DNA from: Chloroflexota bacterium
GTDB taxonomy: Bacteria; Chloroflexota; Anaerolineae; Aggregatilineales; Phototrophicaceae
Direction of reading: 5' to 3'
Assembly (NCBI GenBank): GCA_011525385.1
Contig: WTGF01000076.1
Location: forward strand, 1 to 64,000
Length of the DNA stretch: 64,000 bases
The position numbers were made by a program, and so were the translations under genes. Below the pieces are notes generated by a model. It was not told the DNA's origin. It saw only the letters and a list, made by a program, of their open reading frames with translations, and did no database searches. Below, one piece after another: positions 26,366-34,255 of the stretch (position 1 is the first letter of the stretch; the number at the start of each line of letters is the position of its first letter).

Positions 26366-26520
26366 AAAGGCACGAAGAACACGAAGGATTGTAGGGGCGA
26401 GCCAATGCCGCCGCCCGCAAAAATAAGGGGCGTGTAGGGGCGACCAATCTGGTCGCCCGATGCCACGGGGTCTCGCGCTTTCGGGCGACAAAATATGTCG
26501 CCCTTACCCATTGAAATCTC
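26366..26520. repeat. GGGCGA-type dispersed repeat, partial copy
   Basis: Starts with CACCACAAAGGCACGAAG, a motif also seen at 27931 (CACCACAAAGAACACAGAAG). Then two inverted repeats follow, including GGGCGACCAATCTGGTCGCCC-like arms. Compared with the long copies it lacks the GCGATTGCCCTG end. It occupies the convergent gap between the permease and the LarA-like gene. Confidence 0.65.
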
Positions 26521-26535
26521 AGTTAAATGCTGACG

Positions 26536-27792
26536 CTAAACCAGCGAGCCGGCGGCAAAGGCCAGGGACGCCGCTTGCTGGCTGACGGTGACGGCTTCCC
26601 GTCCGTCGAGCTCGGCGGCGATGTTGGCGCTGACCCAGAGATTCTCCAGTTCGAGCGTGTTCTTGATGCGCATGACGCGGGCGTCGCGGATCTGCGAGGG
26701 ATCGCTGCGGAAGGCGTCAAAGAGCGACGCTTTGATTGTCTCCTCGTCGCTTTCGAAGACCAGCGGCATGCGGCAGCGCAGCAGGAAACCGCTGGTGAAC
26801 ATATTCTTGATGGTGACAGGAAAGTCGATTTTATCGAAGAGCTTGCGCGACATAAAATCGGCCAGCCCATAGGTCGTGGCGTTGCCGTGGGATTCCGGCG
26901 TCAAGTCAAGGATGGCGATGCGTTTGATGCGCGGCGATTCGGGCTCGGGGTCGCCTTCGACCATCCAGCGGCCGATGATATTGGTATCCATGCCGGCGCC
27001 GCTGATGTTCTTGCCCATCTCGTCGATGATGAGCACATCAATATCCTCCACTGGCAGGCTCGGCATCAACTCGCGCGAGCGCCGCAACAGTCTCTGATCG
27101 CCCTCAACCACGGTATCGGCGCGGAAGCCTTCGAGCTGCGCGACCGTGTGATACCCGTCCTCGACTACGCCGAAGCCGGCGACGAAGTTGCTATTGGCGA
27201 TCAGGTGCTTGGCGACAATGGGCATGTAATCGCGCAAGCCGACCGTGCCTTGCTGATGGATGGTGCGGGCGCCGGTTTCCTTGCCCAGTCCGATGGCTAG
27301 CATCTTCAGCAAGCCGCTCTCGTGCGGTCCGCGGAAGTCGGTGTGTACTTTGATCCGGTTGGTGATGATTAGACCGTCGGCTTCGGCCGCATTCTTGTCC
27401 AGGAAAGCCGGCATGCCGACGCTTGTGACGCCGGTATTGACAACTTCCATCGTGGCGTGAATGGGGCAGCCCGTGGTCGCTTCGCTGATGCCCAAGCCAT
27501 CGAGCACTTCAATTTGTCCGGCCGGGGTCCCGCCGCCGTGGCTGCCCATCGCCGGTACGATGAAGGGTTGACCGCCCGAGTCTTTGACCAGCGCGACCAA
27601 TTTGCGGGCGATGACGTCAATGCTGGCGATGCCGCGGCTGCCGAATCCAAGCGCGATGCGCTTGCCCCGAACCGCCTCGGCCAGCCCCAGTCGCCCCCAT
27701 TCGGCGTCCAGCGTTTGATCAATATCCAGGGGGTCGCCTTTGGGCAACTCTTGCTTGACGGGATATAGGGTCGGGATGGTCACGTCGTTCAT
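26536..27792 (-). CDS. Lactate racemase (LarA) N-terminal domain-like protein (DUF2088)
   Basis: 418 residues. The N-terminal half resembles the LarA N-terminal/DUF2088 domain: GSRGIASID, VPAMGSHGGGTPAGQ, then GCPIHATMEVVNTG and NRIKVHTDFRGPHESGLLKMLAIGLGKETGA. True LarA is a nickel-pincer enzyme; whether this member binds that cofactor is unclear. The C-terminal half (DMGKNISGAGMDTNIIGR) is typical of paralogues with unknown function. It is monocistronic on the minus strand, with repeats on both sides. Confidence 0.68.
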   Translation of the reverse strand: MNDVTIPTLYPVKQELPKGDPLDIDQTLDAEWGRLGLAEAVRGKRIALGFGSRGIASIDVIARKLVALVKDSGGQPFIVPAMGSHGGGTPAGQIEVLDGLGISEATTGCPIHATMEVVNTGVTSVGMPAFLDKNAAEADGLIITNRIKVHTDFRGPHESGLLKMLAIGLGKETGARTIHQQGTVGLRDYMPIVAKHLIANSNFVAGFGVVEDGYHTVAQLEGFRADTVVEGDQRLLRRSRELMPSLPVEDIDVLIIDEMGKNISGAGMDTNIIGRWMVEGDPEPESPRIKRIAILDLTPESHGNATTYGLADFMSRKLFDKIDFPVTIKNMFTSGFLLRCRMPLVFESDEETIKASLFDAFRSDPSQIRDARVMRIKNTLELENLWVSANIAAELDGREAVTVSQQAASLAFAAGSLV

Positions 27793-27984
27793 TGCCTAGC
27801 TCGCTTCACTATGGATTGTCGTTCTTTTAGTATTGTAGCGATTTGGACTGTGTTAGGCAAAGGGCGGATGCTTTTGGGCGTGGCGCAAATTGAGGGCAGG
27901 TGCGCGAAGCGGTCATTGCACAGTTTTCTCACCACAAAGAACACAGAAGTAATTCCAAGAAAAAAATGCAACAAATTGCATGGT

Positions 27985-28083
27985 GAATGTAGGGGCGAGC
28001 CTTGGCTCGCCCACCGCTCCGGCTAGGTTTTGCGGGCGACCCGGCGGGTCGCGTAGACACTGACCGTCGGTCGCCCCTACCGC
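27985..28083. repeat. GGGCGA-type dispersed repeat, divergent copy
   Basis: Holds GGGCGAGCC..GGCTCGCCC, GGGCGACCCGGCGGGTCGC and an end GGTCGCCCCTAC. It lies in the 27793-28169 gap, which has no gene. It is flanked by a CACCACAAAGAACACAG motif (27931) and a GGGCACAGAGG motif (28125), which resemble remnants of the elements seen at 55304 and 55748. Confidence 0.6.
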
Positions 28084-28169
28084 CGGCTATTATTTTGGAA
28101 TTGCATGACTTACTTGGTACTACTGAGGGCACAGAGGATTTTTTTGGAAAACTGCGCCGAACCTCTATG

Positions 28170-28997
28170 TCATCCCGACGATACGAAGCCGCCCTCAACC
28201 GCCACGGAAAAGCCAGATGCTTCAAGACGCTGGCCGGCAATTGCGATGTATTCCGGCGATATGTCGATCCCGATGAATTCCCGGCCCTGCAAAAGCGCCA
28301 TCTTGCCGGTCGTCCCGGAACCGCACATGGGGTCAAGCACCAGATCGCCCGGGTCGCTCCAGGAAAGTATATGATCGAGCGCCAGTTTTTCGGGGAAGAC
28401 CGCCGGATGCTGGAAGGCGATCTTGTCATTGGTGGTGCCGCCCAAACCGACGGCGTAGGACCATATATTGGTACGGGTCTTTTCCTTCTTTAGCTCACCA
28501 AGCTTTTTCTTGTTAATACCATCAGGCAACTTGTTATGCGTGAGCATCTCGTAGCCGTGGCGCTGGGTCGGCGCTTTGAGCGGATTGAAAGTGGCGGGCT
28601 TGCCCTTGGAGAGCACGAACATCATTTCGTAGGCGTTGGTATAGGCGTTGCTGCGAGTGAAAGGCGTATTTTTCTTCTGATAGATCATGACATCGTGCGC
28701 GGAGAATCCGATTTCCTGGAAATAAATAGCTTGGCGAAATGAGGTCAGGCTGCGCCCCCCGTTAATACGATCGCCGACCACCCAAACGACCACGCCGCCT
28801 TTAGCCGTAACCCGATAAAGCTCTTGAGCAATATCTTCAAAGGGGAATTCATATCCCTTATAGTCTCGAAGACTATCATACGGAGGAGACGTTACTGTAA
28901 GTTGGATCGAATCATCTTTCCAGCTTCTCATCACGTCTACACAATTGCCGACGATGAGCCTGGCAGCGCGGTCGTTTTGGGCTCCACTTTGTCTCAT
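28170..28997 (-). CDS. Orphan DNA methyltransferase (TSPPY type)
   Basis: 275 residues from the ATG at 28997 (GGAG 7 bases upstream); an ATG at 29003 is also possible. Motif IV TSPPY is at 36-40 and motif I (DPMCGSGTT) at about 222-230, so the order is IV - target region - I. TSPPY is common in N4-cytosine enzymes but not exclusive to them. No endonuclease gene is adjacent; flanks are a LarA-like gene and a small membrane protein. It may be a solitary regulatory methyltransferase or a remnant of a lost system. Confidence 0.85.
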   Translation of the reverse strand: MRQSGAQNDRAARLIVGNCVDVMRSWKDDSIQLTVTSPPYDSLRDYKGYEFPFEDIAQELYRVTAKGGVVVWVVGDRINGGRSLTSFRQAIYFQEIGFSAHDVMIYQKKNTPFTRSNAYTNAYEMMFVLSKGKPATFNPLKAPTQRHGYEMLTHNKLPDGINKKKLGELKKEKTRTNIWSYAVGLGGTTNDKIAFQHPAVFPEKLALDHILSWSDPGDLVLDPMCGSGTTGKMALLQGREFIGIDISPEYIAIAGQRLEASGFSVAVEGGFVSSG

Positions 28998-29079
28998 GCT
29001 CATGCTCCACGTCGCTTTCCGCTATATCCTGCGTCATCGTTTATAGCAAATACTTCCGGCTCTGTCATGCGCGCCGCGC

Positions 29080-29355
29080 TTATTTCGGGCGCCCCCGCTT
29101 TATCTTGCGGCGTCGCAGGAGTCTAAGCAGCGCATAAATCATGATCAGATTAACCCCCTGCGTCAAAGTAATGCCGCCGATCAGCCCGTACAAACCGGAC
29201 TGACAAGCTCTGTCTTCCGCGCAGGATTGACCTAAGACCTGGGCAACTAGCAGCGCCAGCGCAACTCCCATCAAGATGCCACAGATGCTGAGAGCAAGTA
29301 TAGCTATGGTTCGAATCATCATCGCTCTCATATCATGGCGAGTTTGCTTATTCAT
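29080..29355 (-). CDS. Small two-helix membrane protein of unknown function
   Basis: 91 residues from the ATG at 29355, with AGGAGA six bases upstream. Two hydrophobic segments (about 14-40 and 58-78) are separated by a short loop containing two cysteines (SCAEDRACQSG), and the C-terminus is strongly basic (LLRRRKIKRGRPK). This suggests an inner-membrane protein with both termini in the cytoplasm and a cysteine-bearing outer loop. I do not recognise the family. It lies between the orphan methyltransferase and the divergently transcribed homocysteine-methyltransferase-like gene. Confidence 0.6.
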   Translation of the reverse strand: MNKQTRHDMRAMMIRTIAILALSICGILMGVALALLVAQVLGQSCAEDRACQSGLYGLIGGITLTQGVNLIMIYALLRLLRRRKIKRGRPK

Positions 29356-29527
29356 CAAGGTCTCCTGGCGCAGAATCGATTGTACTCGGGACGAACTCCG
29401 AGACGATCAAATATAGAACAAAAGTTCGTAAGTGTCAAGTGCCACGCCTTCGTGGGAGCGAGCCTCGTTGTCCACAACATGTCGCCGTGCTACAATCCCG
29501 CCCAATTGCCGATGGCTGGGAGGAACA

Positions 29528-30418
29528 ATGGTCAAGAAAGTGATTCTGCTTGACGGCGGCATGGGCCAAGAGATTGTCAATCGCGGCGGCAAAGGCGGAT
29601 ACGGCGAGTGGGCCGCCGCCGCGCTGCACGAAGATCCCGATTTGGTGCGCCAAATCCATGCCGACTATATCGAGGCCGGCGCTGACGTCATCACCACCAA
29701 TACTTATGGCACGACACGGGCGCGGCTGCGACATGTCGGCATAGAAGACCGGCTGGGTGAATTACTGAGCGCCGCCGGTCAGTTGGCCTGCGAAGCGCGC
29801 GACCATTCCGCCAGGCGCGATGTGCGCATCGCGACAAGTTTGCCGCCGCTGGAAGCGAGTTACGCCAGCGAATTCACACTCAGTTTCGCGCAGACAGCGG
29901 GGGAGTTCGCCGAACTCATGGACCTGCTCGATCCCTATGTCGACATCTTCCTGGGCGAGACTCTGTCGACAATTTTCGAAGCGAAGGCTTTTCTGGAAGC
30001 GGCTGCCGGGCGCGGCAAGTCGATCTGGCTGGGGCTGACCCTGCAGGATCACGGCTCGACCCATCTGCGAGGCGGCGCGCAATTGTCCGACGCCATCACC
30101 AGCATCAGCGAACAATCGCCCGACGCGCTGCTGATCAACTGCTGCACGCCGGACAGCATCGCCAGCGCTTTGCCGGACCTGCGGGCCGGCGGTATTCCCT
30201 TCGGCGCTTACGCCAACGGCTTCGTCGAGATACCCGATGTCTGGGATGAGCTAGGCGGCGTCGCTCAATTGGCGACGCGGACCGACCTAACGCCGGAGGT
30301 CTACGCCGAGGAAGCGCGGAAATGGATCGCAGGCGGCGCGTCGATCGTCGGCGGCTGCTGTGAGGTGGGTCCGGCGCATATCGCGCGTTTGCGTCAGTTG
30401 ATTGATGAATTTGACTAG
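29528..30418 (+). CDS. Homocysteine S-methyltransferase family protein
   Basis: 296 residues from the ATG at 29528, with GGGAGGA upstream; the open frame reaches further back but without a better start. The barrel has the family's zinc ligands: C205 (INCC) and C277-C278 (GGCC), with LLDGGMGQE at the start and ITTNTYG. This is the zinc thiol-methyltransferase fold of MmuM and BhmT. The methyl donor could be S-methylmethionine or a betaine-type compound, undetermined. It is followed after 12 bases by an SDR gene. Confidence 0.87.
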   Translation: MVKKVILLDGGMGQEIVNRGGKGGYGEWAAAALHEDPDLVRQIHADYIEAGADVITTNTYGTTRARLRHVGIEDRLGELLSAAGQLACEARDHSARRDVRIATSLPPLEASYASEFTLSFAQTAGEFAELMDLLDPYVDIFLGETLSTIFEAKAFLEAAAGRGKSIWLGLTLQDHGSTHLRGGAQLSDAITSISEQSPDALLINCCTPDSIASALPDLRAGGIPFGAYANGFVEIPDVWDELGGVAQLATRTDLTPEVYAEEARKWIAGGASIVGGCCEVGPAHIARLRQLIDEFD

Positions 30419-30430
30419 GAGCGAGACGCC

Positions 30431-31132
30431 ATGACGCGAAAGACAGCCGTCATCACCGGGGCCGGGGGTGGCATGGGGCGGGCGATAGCGCTCAAATTCG
30501 CCCAAACCGGCATCCGACCGATCCTGGTTGGAAGAACGGAAGCCAAGCTGCGCTCCGTTGCCGAGGAAGTCGCGGCGCGCGGCATCACCGCCGGGGTTCA
30601 TATCCTGGATGTCACCGACGACGAGGCCATAGCTGCTTTTGGCGCTGAACTAGCCGATACGGCGGTAGACGTGCTGGTCAACTGCGCCGGCGATTGGCTG
30701 ATCGAATACCTGCAAGACACCAGCAACGAACAGCTCGACCAGATCTTGCGGACCAATTTGCGCGCGCCCTATATCCTGTCGCGTACGCTCTTGCCCAATT
30801 TACGGCGCAGCGACAATGCCAGCATCATCAATATCGGCTCGCTTGTGACTTCGATGTCAGTGCCGTCGGTGAGCGCCTACACAGCCGCCAAAGTCGGGCT
30901 GAAGGGCTTGACGGGTTCACTGGCTGCCGAGTTGCGGCCGGAACTGATCCGCGCCGTGATGATCTCGCCGGGACCGGCGGATACACCCATGCGCGACGCC
31001 GCCTCGCCCGGCATCGACAAGTCGTGTCTTGTCAATCCCGATACCATAGCGGAGATGGTTCATGCGGTGGTCACATTGCCGCGGGGCATCACAACCAGTG
31101 ACTTTGTCCTGTACTCGATGCTCTGGGAATAA
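30431..31132 (+). CDS. Short-chain dehydrogenase/reductase
   Basis: 233 residues. The Rossmann glycine motif TGAGGGMG is at 9-16, NCAG at about 85, and the catalytic Ser, YTAAK Tyr and Lys follow (SAYTAAKVGLKGL). Typical classical SDR, but the substrate is not evident. It starts 12 bases after the homocysteine-methyltransferase-like gene and is probably co-transcribed. It ends three bases before the converging DppC-like gene. Confidence 0.88.
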   Translation: MTRKTAVITGAGGGMGRAIALKFAQTGIRPILVGRTEAKLRSVAEEVAARGITAGVHILDVTDDEAIAAFGAELADTAVDVLVNCAGDWLIEYLQDTSNEQLDQILRTNLRAPYILSRTLLPNLRRSDNASIINIGSLVTSMSVPSVSAYTAAKVGLKGLTGSLAAELRPELIRAVMISPGPADTPMRDAASPGIDKSCLVNPDTIAEMVHAVVTLPRGITTSDFVLYSMLWE

Positions 31133-31135
31133 ACA

Positions 31136-32020
31136 TCAGAGCTTGAGGCGCGGGTCAAGGATGTCGCGCAAGCCATCGCCCAGCAGATTAATCGATAATA
31201 CCGTGATCATGATCGCCAGCCCGGGATACGTGGTGACCCAAGCGGCCGCCCGAATATAGTCGCGGCCCTCGTTGAGCATCAGGCCCCATTCCGGATCGGG
31301 CGGTTGCTGCCCCAAGCCCAGGAAGCTCAAGGCCGCGCCCGAGATGATGGCGCCAGCCACGCCGTTGGTCGCCACGACGATGATCGGCGCCAGCACGTTA
31401 GGCAAGATATGCCGAGCCATGATACGCCCTGAGGAAGCGCCCAGCGCACCGGCCGCGATGATGAATTCGAATTGCTTGATCGACAGGGTGCTGCCGCGCA
31501 CGACGCGAGTATATACAGGAATCGACGACAAACCGACCGCGATCATCACGTTTTGCAGGTTGCGTCCCAGCACGGCGATGATGACCAGCGCCAGCAGGAT
31601 GCCCGGGAAGGCCAGCATCATATCGATGAAGCGCATAATCAGCACGTCGGTCCAGCCGCCGATATAACCGGCGATCAGTCCCAGCAGCGTGCCCAGGGTC
31701 GCCCCGATGGCGACCGAAACGATGCCCACTTGCAGCGAGACGCGCCCGCCATAGAGAATCCGCGTCAGGATGTCGCGGCCCAGGTTGTCGGTGCCGAGCA
31801 GGAATTCGGCGTTGGGCGGCTGCAGGCGATGACGGCGGAACTGCTGCGTCGGTTCGTAGGGGCTGATCTGCGCCGCCAGCACGACCATTATGATCACCGC
31901 GCCCAGCACGACGGCGCCCGCCATGACATTGCGCGAGCGCAGAAAACGTTTGAGGAAACGCGACCACCGGCGCGCCTCCCGGTAATCGAGGTTCGCGGGA
32001 GCAACGCGCGTCTCAGACAT
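31136..32020 (-). CDS. Oligopeptide ABC transporter permease (DppC/OppC-like)
   Basis: 294 residues from the ATG at 32020. Features are an N-terminal helix, HRLQPPNAEFLLGTDNLGRDILTR (the OppC signature leading into the transmembrane domain) and an EAA-type loop near AAGALGASSGRIMARHILP. It overlaps the upstream DppB-like gene by eight bases. The binding protein for the system is most likely that at 34256, with the HNH cassette in between. No DppD/DppF ATPase gene is in the window. Confidence 0.9.
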   Translation of the reverse strand: MSETRVAPANLDYREARRWSRFLKRFLRSRNVMAGAVVLGAVIIMVVLAAQISPYEPTQQFRRHRLQPPNAEFLLGTDNLGRDILTRILYGGRVSLQVGIVSVAIGATLGTLLGLIAGYIGGWTDVLIMRFIDMMLAFPGILLALVIIAVLGRNLQNVMIAVGLSSIPVYTRVVRGSTLSIKQFEFIIAAGALGASSGRIMARHILPNVLAPIIVVATNGVAGAIISGAALSFLGLGQQPPDPEWGLMLNEGRDYIRAAAWVTTYPGLAIMITVLSINLLGDGLRDILDPRLKL

Positions 32021-32936
32021 AGCGAATCCTGGGATCAATGAAGGCATAGACGATATCGACCACGATATTGACAAAGACGTACATCAAAGCGATGAAGAGC
32101 GTTGTGCCCTGGACCATGGTGAAGTCTTTCTGCAGCACGGCTTCGACGTACTTCTGGCCGATGCCCAGCCGGGCGAAGATCGTCTCGGTGATGACTGCGC
32201 CGCTTAGCATGTTGCCCAACATCAAACCCAGGATGGTCACAACCGGGATTAGCGCATTTCGCAGAACATGGCGGATGACCACCAGGCGCTCGCTGATGCC
32301 CTTGGAGCGCGCCGTCAGCACAAAATCCTGATTGAGCACCTCCAACATGCTGGAGCGGACCATGCGCGCCAGTGAGCCGGCCGAGACCAGTGCCAGCGCT
32401 GTGGCCGGCAGAATCAGTCGTTCGATGCCGCCCTGACCGATGGCGGGCAAGATACGCAACTGTACGGCGAATAGCAAGATCAGCAAGAGCGATGACCAGT
32501 AAACCGGCATGGAGATGCCAACCAAGGCCAGCGCCATGGCCAGCGTATCAACGATGGTGTTGTGATAGAGCGCGGCGATGATGCCGACGCTGATGCCGAT
32601 GAAGGCCGCGATCATCAGGGCGGCAGCGGCCAGCTCGATAGTCCAGGGCAGGCGGTTGAGGATCTGCTCCATGACCGGCACATTGGTCTGCAAGGAGCGT
32701 CCCAAATCTCCCCGCAAGGCATTGCCCATGTAGCTCAAATACTGGACATGCAGCGGACGGTTCAAGCCCATGTCTTCCCGCACTTTTTCCAGCAGTTCCG
32801 GCGAACTGCGTTTGTCGCCCAGGAAAACTTCGGCGGGGTCGCCGGGGGTCAAGTGCAGCATCAAAAAGACGGCGACCGTGACCAGGAAGACGGTGGGTAC
32901 GGTTTGTAAAAGTCGGCCCGCGAGGTATTTGCTCAT
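32013..32936 (-). CDS. Oligopeptide ABC transporter permease (DppB/OppB-like)
   Basis: 307 residues from the ATG at 32936; a TTG at 32951 is an alternative. DppB features: RLLQTVPTVFLVTVAVFLMLHLTPGDPAE at the start, DMGLNRPLHVQYLSY, and a loop LTARSKGISERLVVIRHVLRNALIP. It is 5' to the DppC-like gene, which it overlaps. The HNH gene lies 30 bases upstream, so it is likely read from the same transcript as the cassette. Confidence 0.9.
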   Translation of the reverse strand: MSKYLAGRLLQTVPTVFLVTVAVFLMLHLTPGDPAEVFLGDKRSSPELLEKVREDMGLNRPLHVQYLSYMGNALRGDLGRSLQTNVPVMEQILNRLPWTIELAAAALMIAAFIGISVGIIAALYHNTIVDTLAMALALVGISMPVYWSSLLLILLFAVQLRILPAIGQGGIERLILPATALALVSAGSLARMVRSSMLEVLNQDFVLTARSKGISERLVVIRHVLRNALIPVVTILGLMLGNMLSGAVITETIFARLGIGQKYVEAVLQKDFTMVQGTTLFIALMYVFVNIVVDIVYAFIDPRIRYV

Positions 32937-32966
32937 TGGACGGTCAGCCAAAGGACGCTAGGTGCT

Positions 32967-33386
32967 TCAATTCGCAATACAGGGATACTGGCCGCGCATC
33001 CAGGCTTCGTAACGCTCAATGACACGGCGCTCCAGGTTCAGTCGCAACACGGCGATCGTGGCTCGGCCTGCCGGGCTGAGTCCAGCGATGGTCATATCGC
33101 TCTTGAGTTCAAAATGATGATTCCATTCTTGCGCGCGCGGGTTGTAGAGGCGAATGGGTTCACCGGTAAGCGGATCGAGCGCGGCGACATCGGAGCCCTT
33201 GTATTGGTTGCAACTCCTGCAAGCCGAACAAAGATTGTCGAGACTGTCTTCGCCACCATGTTTTTTGGAAATGATATGATCAACATGAAGTTGTATTGTT
33301 CGATGGTCTGGGGCAACAAGACAGTATTCGCAACAGCCCCCGGAACGCTGCAGAATCTCGCGCTGTTGAGCTATAGTGATGGTCAC
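32967..33386 (-). CDS. HNH endonuclease (cassette with two small paralogues)
   Basis: 139 residues from a GTG at 33386; the preceding gene ends in the same GTGA, so translation is coupled. The HNH motif is complete: GGCCEYC (C-x2-C), VDHIISKKHGG (D-H), NL, and CRSCN (C-x2-C). It is of the solitary HNH type that often follows a small helical protein in Chloroflexota, cyanobacteria and others (family recollection). Its position inside an oligopeptide-importer operon indicates insertion. Whether it is a nuclease toxin, a homing or invasion enzyme or a defence effector is not evident. Confidence 0.83.
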   Translation of the reverse strand: MTITIAQQREILQRSGGCCEYCLVAPDHRTIQLHVDHIISKKHGGEDSLDNLCSACRSCNQYKGSDVAALDPLTGEPIRLYNPRAQEWNHHFELKSDMTIAGLSPAGRATIAVLRLNLERRVIERYEAWMRGQYPCIAN

Positions 33387-33640
33387 AATGCGCTTAGCCG
33401 CTGACGCCGCTTGATCTTTGCCTTGAGCAGCGAGACAAAATCGTCAGCGCGAGCCAATTCGTCCAGCTCTTCCGCCTCTATTGCTGTAAGTTCATCTTCG
33501 CCGTTCAGATTTAATAGGAAGTGTACGCGATCCTGCAAATTCAGCGGCATGAAGTAGCTTAGAACTTCTTCATCCGACGGCTTGCAAGCCAGAAAATCGG
33601 CGATGACATCATTAATGGCGCGTACCGGCGCGTCGATCAT
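33383..33640 (-). CDS. Small helical protein, cassette paralogue B (unknown function)
   Basis: 85 residues from the ATG at 33640 (AGGAAG upstream), overlapping the stop of paralogue A by the ATGA pattern. The sequence DAPVRAINDVIADFLACKPSDEEVLSYFMPLNLQ and a C-terminal ELDELARADDFVSLLKAKIKRRQ are paralogous to the gene upstream. Small and mostly helical with a basic end. Similar proteins are regularly found directly ahead of HNH genes. A chaperone, antitoxin or targeting role is possible but unproven. Confidence 0.65.
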   Translation of the reverse strand: MIDAPVRAINDVIADFLACKPSDEEVLSYFMPLNLQDRVHFLLNLNGEDELTAIEAEELDELARADDFVSLLKAKIKRRQRLSAL

Positions 33641-33972
33641 GATCGGTTTTCTTCCTGCTTGTCGGCGTCTGCACTCGACGCTTCGCCCTCGCTCTCCGCG
33701 CTGGCTTCGCCGCCATCGTTGCAATTCTCTTGCTCCAGCCGGCGTCTGATTTTGGCTCTGACGCGCGTCAGCACGTCGTCGACAAAACGGAAGTCGCCCA
33801 GCTCTTCGCGCTGCGCGGCGGTCAATCGGCTCGTGGCGTCGATTTCGGTTAAGCGGTCAAGGCGCGCCTGCAGGTCGGGCGGGATTTTGTAAGCCAGCAT
33901 TTCCTCGTCCGTGGGCCGGGCGGCGAGGAAATCTGTCACGATATCAAAGACGGTTCGCGTCGGCGCATCCAA
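33637..33972 (-). CDS. Small helical protein, cassette paralogue A (unknown function)
   Basis: 111 residues from a TTG at 33972; GGAGACTG lies upstream, though the start is not certain. The first 80 residues are paralogous to the next gene (DAPTRTVFDIVTDFLAARPTDEEMLAYKIPPDLQARLD; DDVLTRVRAKIRRRLEQ). It differs by a Glu/Asp/Ser-rich C-terminal tail of about 25 residues. It overlaps paralogue B by four bases. The gene starts the three-gene cassette, 283 bases after the binding-protein gene. Unknown family; function not inferred. Confidence 0.62.
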   Translation of the reverse strand: MDAPTRTVFDIVTDFLAARPTDEEMLAYKIPPDLQARLDRLTEIDATSRLTAAQREELGDFRFVDDVLTRVRAKIRRRLEQENCNDGGEASAESEGEASSADADKQEENRS

Positions 33973-34075
33973 ATTACGTCAGTCTCCGTCAACTCAGTAA
34001 TACCAATAAAGTAATGCGAAAAACTCGCATTCGTAGCGAAAGTTTTGGATCTAATCCTAGTCCCGCCGAATGCGC

Positions 34076-34170
34076 TCCCCCTCCCTGATGCTTCGGGGAG
34101 GGGGCCGGGGGTGGGGTTGAATAAAAGCATTTTCGCATTCTCATTACTTACTTGGAACTACTTCTGCACC
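34076..34170. repeat. GC-rich palindrome with CATTCTCATTACTTACTTG motif
   Basis: Hairpin CCCCCTCCCTG..CGGGGAGGGGG at 34076-34104, then a G-rich arm, then CATTCTCATTACTTACTTG at 34136-34154 and CTTCTGCACCA. The same order occurs at 1-90. It lies between the oligopeptide-binding-protein gene and the HNH cassette, the usual place for such palindromes in this window. Confidence 0.65.
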
Positions 34171-34255
34171 ATCAGTATAACCGATCATGCGGCAAATGAA
34201 GACAGGGACCGATTTGATGTCCCTGCCTTCGATTGATTATCTAACTTGCGCCCAT

